A DNA stretch of 63,347 bases. It comes from Planctomycetota bacterium. Its GTDB lineage: Bacteria; Planctomycetota; GCA-002687715. The position numbers were made by a program, and so were the translations under genes. Of the stretch, positions 1 through 8,548 are shown one piece after another (the first letter of the stretch is position 1; every line of letters starts with the position of its first letter). The stretch covers positions 1 through 63,347 of the forward strand of contig NYSS01000052.1 of the NCBI GenBank assembly GCA_002683135.1, written 5' to 3'. Below the pieces are notes generated by a model, which was not told where the DNA came from, did not search any database, and worked only from the letters and a program-made list of their open reading frames with translations.

Positions 1-2
1 TC

Positions 3-965
3 GTCAAGAAGGCCGAGGCCGCCAGCTGCTGCAAGGACGCGGCCACCACCGTCGTCAAGAAGGCCGAAGCATCCAGCTGCTGCAACGACGCGGCCACCAC
101 CGTCGTCAAGAAGACCGAAGCATCCAGCTGCTGCAACGACGCAGCCACAGTCGTCGTCAAGAAGACCGAGGCGTCGACCTGCTGCCTCGAGGAAGGCGCT
201 ACCAGCGCCGCGGAATGCACCTCCGCCTGCCAGGAAGAGAGCATCGTCATCGTAAAGAAGGCGAGCCCCGACGTGGCGACCGTGGAAATCGTCGAGGTTG
301 TCCAGGTCGACGACAACGGCGACATCCGCCGCCTCACGGAAAAGAAGACGGACGACGACTGCAAGGGATGCGCGACATGTTGCGCCTGCTGCACCAAGGC
401 TTCTCGCGAGGGGCCCGCGGGTCCCGGGCGCGTGAGCAATCACAGCATCATCATCGAGTCGGACGGCTCCGGGTGGACCGGTGGTTCCGATGCCGCCATG
501 CCTGACATTGCCCGCCTGATCCCGCAGCTCATCGGCAAAGCCGGTCAAGCCGGGGGCGACGTTCGCGTCGAGGTCTTCGTCAACGGCAAACGCGTCAACG
601 CAAACACGCAGAGCCCGAGCGGCCCGAAGGCAAAGAAGAACGCACCCACCCGCAAGCCCGGCACGGGGCCGAGCAAGGGCAAGCAGCCCAGCCCCAGCAA
701 AAGCGACAAGGCCGACAAGCGCGGGCGCGACGCCGCGAACACCCGCAGACGGGCCAACAAGGTCAGGCGCGACGCCACCAACGCCCGCAAACAGGCCGAC
801 AAGGTCAAGCGTGAGGGAGACCGCGCGCGACCCGCACGCAAACAGCGCGGTGGTGACGAGGAGATGCAGAAGATGCGCGCCGAATTGCGCGATCTGCGCA
901 AGCAACTTCAGCGGATCGAGAAGGCTCTCCAGAAAACCGGCGGCGGCAAAGCTCCGCGCAACTAA
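3..965 (+). CDS. Cys-Cys tandem-repeat protein, 5' end missing
   Basis: The frame is open from the first bases, so the N-terminus lies outside the window. The visible part begins with about four copies of a 17-residue repeat (51 bp period), consensus VVKKAEASSCCNDAATT, each with a Cys-Cys pair. Next come a short acidic stretch and a Cys cluster (KGCATCCACC), a Gly/Ser-rich patch, and a long Lys/Arg-rich tail ending in a heptad-like helix. A GTG at 273 is the first start-like codon, but the repeats upstream are in the same frame, so it is probably internal. The Cys pairs could bind metal or form disulfides. The family is not recognised. The stop codon directly abuts that of the convergent ettA, with no room for a terminator between them. 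Confidence 0.7.
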   Translation, partial: VKKAEAASCCKDAATTVVKKAEASSCCNDAATTVVKKTEASSCCNDAATVVVKKTEASTCCLEEGATSAAECTSACQEESIVIVKKASPDVATVEIVEVVQVDDNGDIRRLTEKKTDDDCKGCATCCACCTKASREGPAGPGRVSNHSIIIESDGSGWTGGSDAAMPDIARLIPQLIGKAGQAGGDVRVEVFVNGKRVNANTQSPSGPKAKKNAPTRKPGTGPSKGKQPSPSKSDKADKRGRDAANTRRRANKVRRDATNARKQADKVKREGDRARPARKQRGGDEEMQKMRAELRDLRKQLQRIEKALQKTGGGKAPRN

Positions 966-2642
966 TCAGCGCATCTTGCGATGGCGCGCGGCCTGGGACT
1001 CCGGTCCCAGGCCGGCCGTAGCGCGCTCCTCAGCCACCTTCGCCTCGTAGGTGCCGTAGTCCCCCTCGAAGCTACGCACCTGCCCATCCCCCTCGAACGC
1101 GATGATGTGGGTCGCGATCCGGTTCAGGAACCAGCGATCGTGACTGACCACCACCGCGCAGCCGGGGAACTCCTGTAGTGCCTCTTCCAGCACTCGGAGG
1201 GTCTCAATATCCAGATCGTTGGTCGGTTCGTCCAACAGGATCACGTTGCCACCCTCGCGGAGCATCTTCGCCAACTGAACACGGTTGCGCATGCCCCCAG
1301 AGCATTCGCCCACCTTCTTCTGCTGATCCGGCCCGCGGAAGTTGAAGCGGGAGACGTAGGCACGGGCATTCACCTCCTGCTTGCCGATCCGCAGCGTCTC
1401 GTGCCCGCCTGAGATCTCCTCGAAGACGGTCTTGTCTGCCGCCAGTGAATCGCGCGACTGGTCTACGTAGCACAGGTCGACGGTCTCACCGATCTTGATC
1501 TCCCCAGCATCCGCCTGTTCTTCGCCGATGATCATGCGAAGCAGAGTCGTCTTCCCCGTACCGTTGACGCCGACGATCCCGACGATCCCACCCGCCGGTA
1601 GGTCGAACGCCATGTCGCTCATGAGCACGTTGTCGCCGTACGCTTTCGAGATACCCGAGAACTCGATAACGCGGCCACCGAGGCGCTGGGTGCAGGGGAT
1701 GGTCAGCTTGATGCTCCCCTCACGCATCTCGCTCTCCTGCGCCACCAGCGCATCATAGTTGCGAATCCTCGCCTTGCTCTTCGCTGTCCGCGCTGCCGGG
1801 GACTGGCGAATCCACTCGAGCTCGCGATCGAGCATCTTCTTTCGCGACGCCTCCTGACGTTCCCCGACGCGGAGCCGCTCTGCCTTATTCTCGAGATACG
1901 TCGAGTAGTTCCCCTCGTATGGAGTCGCCCGGCCGCGCTCGAGTTCGAGCATCCATCCGACGACGTTGTCGAGGAAGTAGCGATCGTGAGTGATGAGGAT
2001 CACGGTGCCCGCGTAGTCCTTCAGGTGCTGCTCAAGCCACGCCACCGAACCTGCGTCGAGGTGGTTGGTGGGCTCGTCTAAGAGCAGCAGGTCCGGTTGC
2101 TCCATCAAGACCTTGCACAACGCCACCCTGCGCTTCTCACCGCCTGAGAGGATGGAGACGTCGGCGTCACCTGGGGGACAGTTCAGCGCGTGCATGGCCT
2201 GGTCGATATGCCGATCAAGCTCCCAGGCGTCACGCGCATCGATCTCGTCCTGGACGCGCGCCTGCTCGTCCATGACCTTCTGCATCTCGGCTTCGTCCAG
2301 GGGCTCGCACATGCGCTCGCAAAGGTGGTCGTAACGCGTCAGCAACCCCCGAGTCCCCGCCACCGCCTTCTCGATATTGCCCCGAACGTCACATTCAGGA
2401 TCGAGCTGGGGCTCCTGTGAAACGTAGCCGACCCTCACCCCATCAGCCGCCTGCGCCATGCCTTCAAAGTCTCGGTCTTCACCAGCCATGATCCTGAGCA
2501 AGGTCGACTTTCCGGCACCGTTGTGGCCGATGACGCCGATCTTCGCCCCCGGGAGAAACGCCAGGGTGATCTCGCGCAGCACGAACCGATCGTCGTATCG
2601 CTTGTCCAGATTGTGGCAGACGAAGACGTACTCGTTACTCAT
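966..2642 (-). CDS. ettA: Energy-dependent translational throttle protein EttA (ABC-F ATPase)
   Basis: A 558-residue soluble protein with two ABC ATPase domains and no membrane segment, the normal EttA size. Domain 1 has Walker A GHNGAGKST at residues 39-47, signature LSGGEKRRVAL and Walker B LLLLDEPTNHLD. A charged linker (RLGGRVIEFSGISKAYGD lies just after it) leads to domain 2 with Walker A GVNGTGKTT, a CSGGMRNRV signature and ILLDEPTNDLD. In the known family EttA binds the ribosomal E site and couples the ATP/ADP ratio to the first translation steps. The ATG at 2642 has no Shine-Dalgarno site but has TAACTT ending 6 nt upstream, suggesting a leaderless mRNA. Other ABC-F paralogs are possible, but the N-terminal pattern (FFPGAKIGV-like) fits EttA. 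Confidence 0.93.
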   Translation of the reverse strand: MSNEYVFVCHNLDKRYDDRFVLREITLAFLPGAKIGVIGHNGAGKSTLLRIMAGEDRDFEGMAQAADGVRVGYVSQEPQLDPECDVRGNIEKAVAGTRGLLTRYDHLCERMCEPLDEAEMQKVMDEQARVQDEIDARDAWELDRHIDQAMHALNCPPGDADVSILSGGEKRRVALCKVLMEQPDLLLLDEPTNHLDAGSVAWLEQHLKDYAGTVILITHDRYFLDNVVGWMLELERGRATPYEGNYSTYLENKAERLRVGERQEASRKKMLDRELEWIRQSPAARTAKSKARIRNYDALVAQESEMREGSIKLTIPCTQRLGGRVIEFSGISKAYGDNVLMSDMAFDLPAGGIVGIVGVNGTGKTTLLRMIIGEEQADAGEIKIGETVDLCYVDQSRDSLAADKTVFEEISGGHETLRIGKQEVNARAYVSRFNFRGPDQQKKVGECSGGMRNRVQLAKMLREGGNVILLDEPTNDLDIETLRVLEEALQEFPGCAVVVSHDRWFLNRIATHIIAFEGDGQVRSFEGDYGTYEAKVAEERATAGLGPESQAARHRKMR

Positions 2643-2648
2643 GCGGGG

Positions 2649-2654
2649 AAGTTA
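2649..2654 (-). promoter_or_regulatory. -10 element, probable leaderless ettA promoter
   Basis: TAACTT on the minus strand ends 6 nt before the ettA ATG. With no purine-rich site between, the transcript would start at or next to the start codon. Confidence 0.45.
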
Positions 2655-2711
2655 GGCGAAGAACCAGGTCGAGACAACGTCAACATCCCGCCCCACGCAC
2701 CGTCCCACCCG

Positions 2712-4547
2712 TCAGGTCTGCTCCACGTGGACGCGGTTCCTGCCCCGTTCCTTCGCCCGATAGAGGGCGTGGTCGGCGCGGAACAGCAGCGCACCGGACT
2801 CCACTGAACCCGTCTTCGCCGCGGCAACGCCAAGCGACACGGACAACTTCAACTGGTAGAGGACGTCGGTCATGGTCTCGCCGAGCCGCTCCACGCGCTC
2901 CCGCACTCGCTCGGCGAAAGCCTGCGCTTGCTCCATGCTCTGCCCCGGAAGCACGATGATGAATTCGTCGCCACCGTAGCGCCCCACCAGGTCACCCTCG
3001 CGACTGCAATCCTGAATGGCCCGCGCCACATCCCGCAACAAGACGTCGCCGACCTGATGTCCGTAGGTATCGTTCCAATCCTTGAAGTTGTCGATATCGA
3101 GCATGACCATCGCAATCGGGCGCGCGTACCGATTGGCGACGTGAATCTCGGCCTCCAGCAGGTCCATCAGGTGCGCGCGTTGCAGGACGCCCGTCAGGCC
3201 GTCCTTCGTGATGCGCTCGGTCAAGAGGAAACTCCTGCGGGAGAACTGGACCCGCTCCATCGCTTCTCCCACAGCCTGCGCCAGCACATCCAGCGTCGGC
3301 GCCAGTACACCTGACAGGGGTCGATCGGTAGGGATGAGGGTGACCCCGACATGCTGGCGGCCCGCTCGGAGGGGCACGACCAGGATCTCCGCGGTATCGA
3401 GCGCGTTGAAAACGCCATCGAATCCCGTGCCCCGGAGCACTGCCGATGCACGCCTCTCCCTGTGCGCGATGAGCATGAGCTCGCTGATGCCCTCAGCCAC
3501 GGTCGCCAGATCTCGAATCCGGACGAAGAACGGCTGCTGATCCTCAGACGCGGAGATCATGGCCTCCCCTGCCTCCTCAAGGATGAGCAAGGCACGCCCC
3601 ACCCCGGGCGTACCGCGCACGGCGGCCATGAACGCATCGAGGGCGCCGACCTCTGATCCAGCCTCACGGATACGCGTGAGCGCTTCGTGAACGACCGCCG
3701 TCAGGCCCTCCGGAGGAGGTGACAACCTAGACTCCGTCTCGGCCAGATGAGTGAACGCGGCCTCGAAGGTCACCAGGTCCAAGCGCGGCAATCCGACCAG
3801 GACTCCCAATACCAGCAAGCCATCTGCGAGATCCCGTGCGACCCGCTCGTGGATCACCTCTCCAAGACCGCGCAAGCGCTCATCTGTCTCGGGAGAGCCG
3901 TCGGTAGCGCGATCGCACGATGCCACCGCCCCGAATCCCTCGGCCATTCTGTGCGCGAGCTCCACGATCCAGGCGAGGACCTCATCATCCTCCCGGTGAG
4001 CCCGATCGGACTCGTCGCTGCTCGCCGCTCGGCATAGCCGCTTCGGAATACGACACGAGGCGAGGTAGCCACTCTCCCCCACGAGGCTATCGATCCCGTG
4101 GAGCAGCCCGGCGACGCGGGCCTCGGCCGGATCTGCGCTCTCCAAGACCTCAGCCAGGGACCCGGCAATGAAGCTCGTCACGACGGCGTGCCGCACGAAC
4201 GGGAGGTGATGCGGCGCTGCAGCCGCTGGCGTCGCCGCGAGGCCGTCCTGAACGATGGTCCGGCATGCCCCGCGTCCGAGGACCTGCAGCGCGACGTCGA
4301 CGGAGTTCACCGTGACTCCGACCCCGGACAGAGCACCATTGGCGGCCTCGAGAATGCGCAGGGCAAGTCCGGGATCGGCGCCGACCAGGTCCCTGATCTC
4401 CGGATCGCGGGCCCCGCGCGCATCCAGGAGTTCAAGCGCCCGGCGCGCGACAGGCGGGCACACGGGAACGTGCGCACGCCCCTCTCCCTGCTCCTGATAA
4501 TCAGCAGTCGACAATGGGCCTCTCACTAAGATGATCCGCGTCGCCAC
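2712..4547 (-). CDS. HDOD-GAF-GGDEF signalling protein, diguanylate cyclase
   Basis: From N to C terminus: an HDOD-like helical domain (PPVARRALELL to GLLHGIDSLVGESGY), a central GAF-like sensor region, and a C-terminal GGDEF domain beginning near ITKDGLTGVL. The active-site motif is intact (RYGGDEFIIVLP). An RxxD inhibitory site (REGD) lies exactly five residues before GGDEF, so the enzyme should make cyclic-di-GMP from two GTP and be inhibited by its product. No signal peptide or membrane segment is seen, so it is cytoplasmic. The frame stays open upstream to 5015, but that part is low-complexity, Arg/Gly-rich and overlaps hutI. I chose the GTG at 4547 (AGGA just upstream); the GTG at 4526 is an alternative. 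The start is uncertain; the domains are secure. Confidence 0.85.
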   Translation of the reverse strand: MATRIILVRGPLSTADYQEQGEGRAHVPVCPPVARRALELLDARGARDPEIRDLVGADPGLALRILEAANGALSGVGVTVNSVDVALQVLGRGACRTIVQDGLAATPAAAAPHHLPFVRHAVVTSFIAGSLAEVLESADPAEARVAGLLHGIDSLVGESGYLASCRIPKRLCRAASSDESDRAHREDDEVLAWIVELAHRMAEGFGAVASCDRATDGSPETDERLRGLGEVIHERVARDLADGLLVLGVLVGLPRLDLVTFEAAFTHLAETESRLSPPPEGLTAVVHEALTRIREAGSEVGALDAFMAAVRGTPGVGRALLILEEAGEAMISASEDQQPFFVRIRDLATVAEGISELMLIAHRERRASAVLRGTGFDGVFNALDTAEILVVPLRAGRQHVGVTLIPTDRPLSGVLAPTLDVLAQAVGEAMERVQFSRRSFLLTERITKDGLTGVLQRAHLMDLLEAEIHVANRYARPIAMVMLDIDNFKDWNDTYGHQVGDVLLRDVARAIQDCSREGDLVGRYGGDEFIIVLPGQSMEQAQAFAERVRERVERLGETMTDVLYQLKLSVSLGVAAAKTGSVESGALLFRADHALYRAKERGRNRVHVEQT

Positions 4548-4978
4548 TTTTCCTATCGGCTCGTAACCTCCGGTCCCTTGAAGCCTTACCGCGCCTGTAT
4601 GAACATAACTCACGGTCTTTTTGGGGAGCCAGCCGCAACCTAATTTTGGATAGTCTCTTACGGCAGCCCCCGTGCGATTGACCCCATCAGCGCGAACAGT
4701 ACCCGCGTCCGGGACAGAGAAGACGTCGCGCCGCCGACGCGACCAGCACATCGACACCGCTGACTCGAACGCTGCGGCGCCAACCTGTCCGCCCACGCCC
4801 AGCAACGCTCCCACGCCGCGCACGTCAGCGACCACCGATCCTCCAAGTGACCGACCCTGAGAGGCCGATCGCAACCGTGAGCGCCCTGCGAATGGCCCCA
4901 AACATCCGCACCCACGGGACCCATGCCGTATCCCCGTCAGCCACGCGGCGGGCATCACTGAGGGGTATAGTCCCCGCC
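4548..4978. other. Divergent intergenic region between the diguanylate cyclase and hutI
   Basis: About 430 bp with open frames on both strands but no convincing protein. It contains an unusually AT-rich patch for this genome (about 4600-4665), probably the promoter area of the minus-strand cyclase, and the -10 box of hutI at its right end. The part from 4690 to 4960 holds nothing recognisable. Confidence 0.5.
4966..4971 (+). promoter_or_regulatory. -10 element, probable leaderless hutI promoter
   Basis: TATAGT followed by seven bases and then the hutI ATG. No ribosome binding site separates them and no clear -35 is visible. Confidence 0.5.
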
Positions 4979-6253
4979 ATGCGATGCATCTTCGGCAGTC
5001 GTGGCACCTGGGCAACGATGGACACGGGCGTGAAGGGGCCGCGCAACGCAGAGGCTCTGGCTGATCCGGGGCTGCGAGAAGGTGGGTGGGCCGTCCTGGT
5101 CGAAGACGGGATCATTCGCGAGGCCGACAGGCCCGACGCATTGCGCGCGCGCCACGACGCCGCCCCGTTCGTGGACCTGGGCGACTCTCTGGTGGTCCCC
5201 GGATTCGTCGATCCCCACACCCACCCCGTCTTCACCGGGACCCGCGAGGACGAATTCGAATTGCGGAACGGCGGCAAGACCTACGAGGAGATCGCCAAGG
5301 CCGGCGGCGGCATCCGCAATTCAGCGCGACGCTTGCGGAGCTCATCCGAAGACGAACTGACCAACGACTTGCTCGCCCGACTCGACGGATTCCTTGAGCT
5401 CGGAACGACGACCATCGAGGCGAAATCGGGATACGGGCTCTCCACCGAATCGGAACTCGCCTCTCTGCGGGCGATCCGTCGGGCCAACGCCGAGCATCCC
5501 CTCGACCTCGTCCCCACCTTCCTCGGAGCACACGAGATCCCTGACGAATACAGGGAGGATCGGGAGGGCTACATCCGACTGCTCACCAACGAGATGCTCC
5601 CCCTGGTGGCCAAGGAGAACCTCGCCGAGGCCTGCGACGTGTTCTGCGAAGACCACGTGTTCAGCGTCGACGAATCCCGCCGCATCCTCCTGCGCGCACG
5701 GGAACTCGGGCTGGAGCTCAAGCTTCATGCCGACGAGATCAAGCCGATCGGCGGGGCCGAGCTCGCCGCCGAGGTCGGCGCGCTCTCTGCCGATCACCTG
5801 GTGGCGATCTCCGAAGAGGGCATCCGCCGCATGCGCGAGGCGAAGGTCGTCCCTGTCCTGCTCCCCGCGACATCCCTCTACCTGAACCTCGGCAAAGACG
5901 CGCCCGGCAAGCGCATGCTCAACGAGGGGCTAGCCTGCGCCCTCGCCACCGACTTCAACCCAGGGTCAAGCCCGACCCGCAGCCTACCCCTCGTCATGAC
6001 CCTCGGCTGCATCAAGTACGGCATGACGGCTGCCCAGGCGCTCGGCGCGGCGACCTGGAACGCGGCGTGTGCCATCGGTCGTGAAGGTCAGGTGGGTGCC
6101 CTCGCGCCCGGCTGCTTGGCTGACCTGGTCGTCCTGGATCTCCCCAACCTCCGCTCGCTGCCCTACCGCTTCGGAGAGAACTTCGTCCGGACGGTGGTCA
6201 AGAGAGGCGAGATCGTGGTGACGAATGGCCGCAGGACAGGCCACGCGGCCTGA
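4979..6253 (+). CDS. hutI: Imidazolonepropionase
   Basis: Cytoplasmic amidohydrolase of the histidine degradation pathway that opens 4-imidazolone-5-propanoate to N-formimidoyl-L-glutamate. The metal-binding motif FVDPHTHPVF lies near the N-terminus, followed by GGKTYEEIAKAGGGI, the family pattern KSGYGL, HADEIKPIGGAELA and ATDFNPGSSPT, all typical of HutI. From the ATG at 4979 the protein is 424 residues, close to the usual size of about 405. The frame extends upstream to 4847, but TATAGT directly before 4979 and the lack of family similarity before it favour this start. No other hut gene is in the window, so histidine degradation genes are either scattered or elsewhere. Confidence 0.93.
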   Translation: MRCIFGSRGTWATMDTGVKGPRNAEALADPGLREGGWAVLVEDGIIREADRPDALRARHDAAPFVDLGDSLVVPGFVDPHTHPVFTGTREDEFELRNGGKTYEEIAKAGGGIRNSARRLRSSSEDELTNDLLARLDGFLELGTTTIEAKSGYGLSTESELASLRAIRRANAEHPLDLVPTFLGAHEIPDEYREDREGYIRLLTNEMLPLVAKENLAEACDVFCEDHVFSVDESRRILLRARELGLELKLHADEIKPIGGAELAAEVGALSADHLVAISEEGIRRMREAKVVPVLLPATSLYLNLGKDAPGKRMLNEGLACALATDFNPGSSPTRSLPLVMTLGCIKYGMTAAQALGAATWNAACAIGREGQVGALAPGCLADLVVLDLPNLRSLPYRFGENFVRTVVKRGEIVVTNGRRTGHAA

Positions 6254-6307
6254 TGTTCTGACCGGTCATCGAACAACGAGACGGGACTCAGGGCAGCCCC
6301 GCCGAGA

Positions 6308-6913
6308 TCACTTCACGCGACCGCGCGACGCGTTCCCGGGCTTGTAGTAGCCCGCGCCCTTCGGGCTCAGGCCTGGAATCGGCCCCTTGAGCGGGACCAT
6401 GTTGGGATCCTTGCCCGCGCGCAGCAACAGGTAGCGCCGGACGATTTGACCGACGACGACCTCTTCGATGTTGTGACGTTGCCCCTGAAGCACCCAGCCC
6501 CAGTCAACTGCGCCCCCGGACGTAAGGTCATCAGACTGCAGCGAAGGTTCAATCTTCAAAGCGCACACGAGCATGACGACGTTCTTGGGGTTTGCCTTCA
6601 CGGTCTCGAGCTCGACGGTGACACGCGTGCGGTGCGGGAGTCGCCACTCGACCCACTCGATGGTCTCTGTCTCAACGAAGCCCGGCTCGGACTCTGAGAC
6701 AGGGAAGGCCGTCTTCATGTACCCGTCCACCGCCTTCCAGAGGACCTTGGTGTCCGCGTCGGCGAAGAGGTGCTGCGTCGGGACCATCCGGCGCTGCATC
6801 TCTCGAATCGCCGCCGGCCCTTGGCGTGCCCCACCGCTGATGGCCCCAGGTGTGCACGCAACCAGGGCAACGAGCGCGGCAGAGAGAACGAAGCTGTGGG
6901 GTCGGATCATCAC
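6308..6913 (-). CDS. Putative lipoprotein of unknown function
   Basis: A 201-residue protein with a short hydrophobic N-terminus ending in a lipobox (LVAC), so probably anchored to a membrane after signal peptidase II cleavage. The rest is soluble and mixed alpha/beta, with no motif I recognise; the Gly/Pro/Lys-rich tail looks unstructured. A GGAGG site lies 8 nt before the GTG at 6913 and 11 nt before the adjacent in-frame ATG at 6910, so GTG may be preferred. It follows hyuB on the same strand after about 80 bp and may be in the same transcript, but nothing links the functions. Confidence 0.7.
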   Translation of the reverse strand: MMIRPHSFVLSAALVALVACTPGAISGGARQGPAAIREMQRRMVPTQHLFADADTKVLWKAVDGYMKTAFPVSESEPGFVETETIEWVEWRLPHRTRVTVELETVKANPKNVVMLVCALKIEPSLQSDDLTSGGAVDWGWVLQGQRHNIEEVVVGQIVRRYLLLRAGKDPNMVPLKGPIPGLSPKGAGYYKPGNASRGRVK

Positions 6914-6994
6914 GAGAGAAACCTCCGGTGTCCCTTGTCGGCCGTTCTGGCCACGGGCCTCAACGAACCACCTTGGCGCGCGCGGCGCAGAGTC

Positions 6995-8548
6995 TCAACC
7001 CTTTCTCCAGCCGCCACCTCCGGGCGTTTCCACGCGGATCCGATCTCCGGGATCAAGTGTCACGCTTTGCCCCGCCGGCAGCGGTCGCCATTTCCCGCCG
7101 ACGGTGCGAACACGGTCGCGACCGGCCGCCCCGGAGGCACCCCCGCCGACCCCGGGAGCACCGTCGCTGCGCCGCATTGCGAGCATGGTGACGCGCATCC
7201 GCTCCCGCGCTTCGAGCTCTCGAATGAGGCCGTCACCCCCTTCGTGACGGCCCGCTCCACCCGAGCCGTCCCTCAGTCGGTACTGGCGTACGAGCACCGG
7301 GTAGGCGGCCTCTAACGCCTCGATCGGCGTGTTGAGCGTGTTCGTCATGTGGGTCTGGATCCCAGAGACACCTGGCCCGGAAGGCCCGCCGCCGGCGCCC
7401 CCCCCCAGGGTCTCGTAGAACGTGAACGGCGACCCGTCCGCGCGGCGACCGCCGGCGGTGAGGTTGTTCATCGTTCCTTGCGAGCACGCGGGCACCCGAT
7501 CCGGAGCTGCCTCCGCCAAAGCCAGGAGCAGCACGTCGACGATCCGCTGGGATGTCTCCACGTTGCCTCCGGCGACAGGAGACGGGGTCTGCGCGTTGAG
7601 GAGACAACCAGCGGGAATACGCACCGTGACCGGATCGAGGCAGCCGCTGTTGGTCGGCAGGTCTTCGCGAACGAGCAGGCGAACGACATAGAAGACGGCC
7701 GACAGGGTGATCGCTTCGTTCGCGTTGAACGGCGCGTCGATCGCCGGGTCAGTTCCAGCGAAGTCGACGACCAGCCGATCACGCCGCTTGCTGATGGACA
7801 CGCAGATCTTCGGCGTGCCCGGCCCGTCGAGGGACGCCTCGGAGCGCCAGGTGCCGTCGGGCAACTCGCGCAAGGTCGCCCGCGTGACGCGGGCCGCGTG
7901 TGAGCGCAACCCGTCGACCGCCGCCTGCAAACGCCGCGCACCGTGTTGTTCGAAGAGCTCCAGGACGCGACGCCGCCCGAGTTCGACAGCGGCCGCCTGC
8001 GCTAGCAGGTCACCCCTCCGCTCGTCGGGCGTACGGGTGTTCGCGAGCACCATCGCCAGGATGTCTTCATCCATCTCGCCCTCGCGCACGAGCCGCACGG
8101 GGGGAATGATCAGGCCCTCTCCGTGCACGTCGTTGACAGGACCCATGCTCCCTGGCCAGGCGCCGCCGATGTCGGCGTGATGCGCACGGCACATCACGCC
8201 CATCATCATCCCCCGGCGTCGCGGGACGAACACGGGCGCGAATACCGTCACGTCCGGCAGATGCGTCCCGCCCTTGTAAGGATCGTTGAGCAAGATGAGA
8301 TCCCCGGGTCGCATGTCCACCCGCTCAAGCAGATGGCGCCCCGTAACGTGAACCGAGCCGAGATGCACCGGGATGTGGCTCGCCTGGGCGGCCATGTCTC
8401 CTTGCGACCCCGTCAGGGCGCAAGAAAAGTCGAGACGCTCCTTGATGTTCGGAGAGAACGCCGAGCGCCGCAGGAGCACGCCCATCTCCTCCGGGATGGC
8501 CGCCAGCAGATGGTGGAAGACATTCAAGTCGACCGGGTCCAGTTTCAT
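6995..8548 (-). CDS. hyuB: Hydantoinase/oxoprolinase family subunit B
   Basis: A 517-residue protein of the HyuB family, the partner of HyuA in N-methylhydantoinases, 5-oxoprolinases and acetone carboxylase-like enzymes. Recognisable patterns include the start LDPVDLNVFHHLLAAIPEEMG, HLGSVHVTGRH, LNDPYKGGTHLPDV, the His-rich CRAHHADIGGAWPGSM and a Gly-rich GGGAGGGPSGPGVSG. The frame is open upstream to 8734, inside hyuA, but the ATG at 8548 overlaps the hyuA stop by 4 bp (ATGA) and gives the family N-terminus. The overlap implies translational coupling and a two-subunit, ATP-dependent cyclic-amide hydrolase. The substrate cannot be read from the sequence. Confidence 0.88.
   Translation of the reverse strand: MKLDPVDLNVFHHLLAAIPEEMGVLLRRSAFSPNIKERLDFSCALTGSQGDMAAQASHIPVHLGSVHVTGRHLLERVDMRPGDLILLNDPYKGGTHLPDVTVFAPVFVPRRRGMMMGVMCRAHHADIGGAWPGSMGPVNDVHGEGLIIPPVRLVREGEMDEDILAMVLANTRTPDERRGDLLAQAAAVELGRRRVLELFEQHGARRLQAAVDGLRSHAARVTRATLRELPDGTWRSEASLDGPGTPKICVSISKRRDRLVVDFAGTDPAIDAPFNANEAITLSAVFYVVRLLVREDLPTNSGCLDPVTVRIPAGCLLNAQTPSPVAGGNVETSQRIVDVLLLALAEAAPDRVPACSQGTMNNLTAGGRRADGSPFTFYETLGGGAGGGPSGPGVSGIQTHMTNTLNTPIEALEAAYPVLVRQYRLRDGSGGAGRHEGGDGLIRELEARERMRVTMLAMRRSDGAPGVGGGASGAAGRDRVRTVGGKWRPLPAGQSVTLDPGDRIRVETPGGGGWRKG

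Noticed and set aside
4548-5015. N-terminal extension of the diguanylate cyclase to 5015
   Set aside because: The extension is Arg/Gly low-complexity, overlaps hutI and its promoter, and lies before the HDOD domain.
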